From assembly GCA_003255065.1 (NCBI GenBank), contig QAOA01003946.1, positions 467,272 to 531,271 of the forward strand: a DNA stretch of 64,000 bases. Reading direction: 5' to 3'. The DNA comes from Cercis canadensis. Its lineage: Eukaryota; Streptophyta; Magnoliopsida; Fabales; Fabaceae. Under the pieces are notes generated by a model. That model worked only from the letters and a program-made list of their open reading frames with translations, did no database searches and was not told the origin of the DNA. The position numbers and the translations under genes were made by a program. Of the stretch, positions 63,180 to 64,000 are shown in pieces. Numbering within the stretch: position 1 is the stretch's first letter; the number at the start of each line of letters is the position of its first letter.

Positions 63180-64000
63180 TGGCTGTTTTGATTGTTCAAA
63201 GTGAAGTCAGAGACATAAATGGTGAAAGATAGAAGTTTTAAGTCGCTACTTCCCTCTGTTCCTTGCAAGAAACGGAGAAGATAGACCAAGTTTGACACTT
63301 TACTCCTGTCCTGTGCGAGCTCTCACGAGTCGCACCCTACTCCCCCACTTCGCCCTTCCCTCTCTCTCTGTATTGGGGCCTATAGGGCAAAATGGCATTG
63401 GATCACAACTCCCGGGTGAAATTCAGCATTAAATTATTCTTTTTTTTAAAAAAAATTGGTTTAAATATGTTCAGATTCTTATATTTTGATGAAATTTTCA
63501 TTAGAGTCCATTTGTTTTGATATAAATGATTTTCATAAAAAATATTTTAGCTTAAAATTTTTTAGTTTTTAGGTTCAATTTTTTTTTCTTAAAAATTATT
63601 TCTATCAAAACAAATTGAGCCTTAAGNTATCTAATAATTAGATTTTCATAGTTTTATTTATTTTTATAATTAGGTCCCAATCATTAACCACTATCATAAC
63701 ATCATTAGATAAATTTTGGTGTGACAAACACATGAACCTAATACTAATAGCGTAATTAATAGTATTTGAAGCCAATATCTAGTCATACACAATTGCCTAG
63801 CATTTGGAAACTTTGTTCCTTGATTTTAATTAATAGTTGTTATGGGATTTTTGCTGTTATGGCTAAGACATTACATAGTCTTATTCCTCCTAAAATGAAT
63901 ATCTTAATATACTGTATTGCTGTGGATTTCTAATACCATATTGGTAGCCTCTGGCTATAGCGTGGTGTATGGTCTACCATTCCATTAACACAAAAGAAGG
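63180..64000. other. Promoter-side region of PTH2 and window end
   Basis: A CT-rich block with GC-richer sequence (about 63310-63380) precedes PTH2. The remainder is AT-rich. A single N at 63627 has no obvious duplicated flank, unlike the other seams. No gene is seen. Confidence 0.45.

Overview
The window is nuclear DNA of a eudicot plant. Nine protein-coding loci were recognised: eight apparently intact, one broken. Most have several exons, AT-rich introns with GT..AG borders (two GC..AG), and products found only in land plants. The proteins suggest a rosid, but the sequence does not fix the species. No rRNA, tRNA, CRISPR or bacterial features are visible. Gene models were built by reading splice sites and checking that exon phases join and total lengths divide by three.

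Layout. 0.4-4.0 kb (-): membrane-anchored monoacylglycerol-lipase-like hydrolase. 4.9-12.4 kb: repeat-rich, with a Tourist-type MITE carrying an ACC oxidase exon fragment, a 590-bp-armed inverted repeat around another MITE, an intact DUF1677 gene (+), and a solo LTR with perfect target-site duplication. 13.2-13.8 kb (+): frameshifted second DUF1677 copy. 18.9-22.0 kb (+): SKM1-type LRR receptor pseudokinase. 27.3-34.0 kb (-): 18-exon class III HD-ZIP factor of the ATHB-8/ATHB-15 type with a split miR165/166 target. 41.4-44.9 kb (-): TMX2-like thioredoxin-fold membrane protein. 51.0-52.5 kb (+): GATA12-type zinc finger factor. 56.4-58.5 kb (-): NFD6-like small mitochondrial protein with an alternative last exon. 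59.8-63.2 kb (-): peptidyl-tRNA hydrolase 2.

The genes do not form a pathway; they are ordinary single plant genes. HB8 (vascular patterning) and SKM1 (CLE-type peptide signalling) converge across 5.3 kb of gene-free DNA. There are nine isolated N bases. Seven are flanked by near-identical direct copies or lie in a homopolymer, and one ends a large palindrome, so they look like unmerged contig ends. Lengths of nearby introns and spacers should be treated as unreliable.

I see no complete undescribed system. The most unusual object is the MITE with the captured ACC oxidase exon at 5.1 kb.
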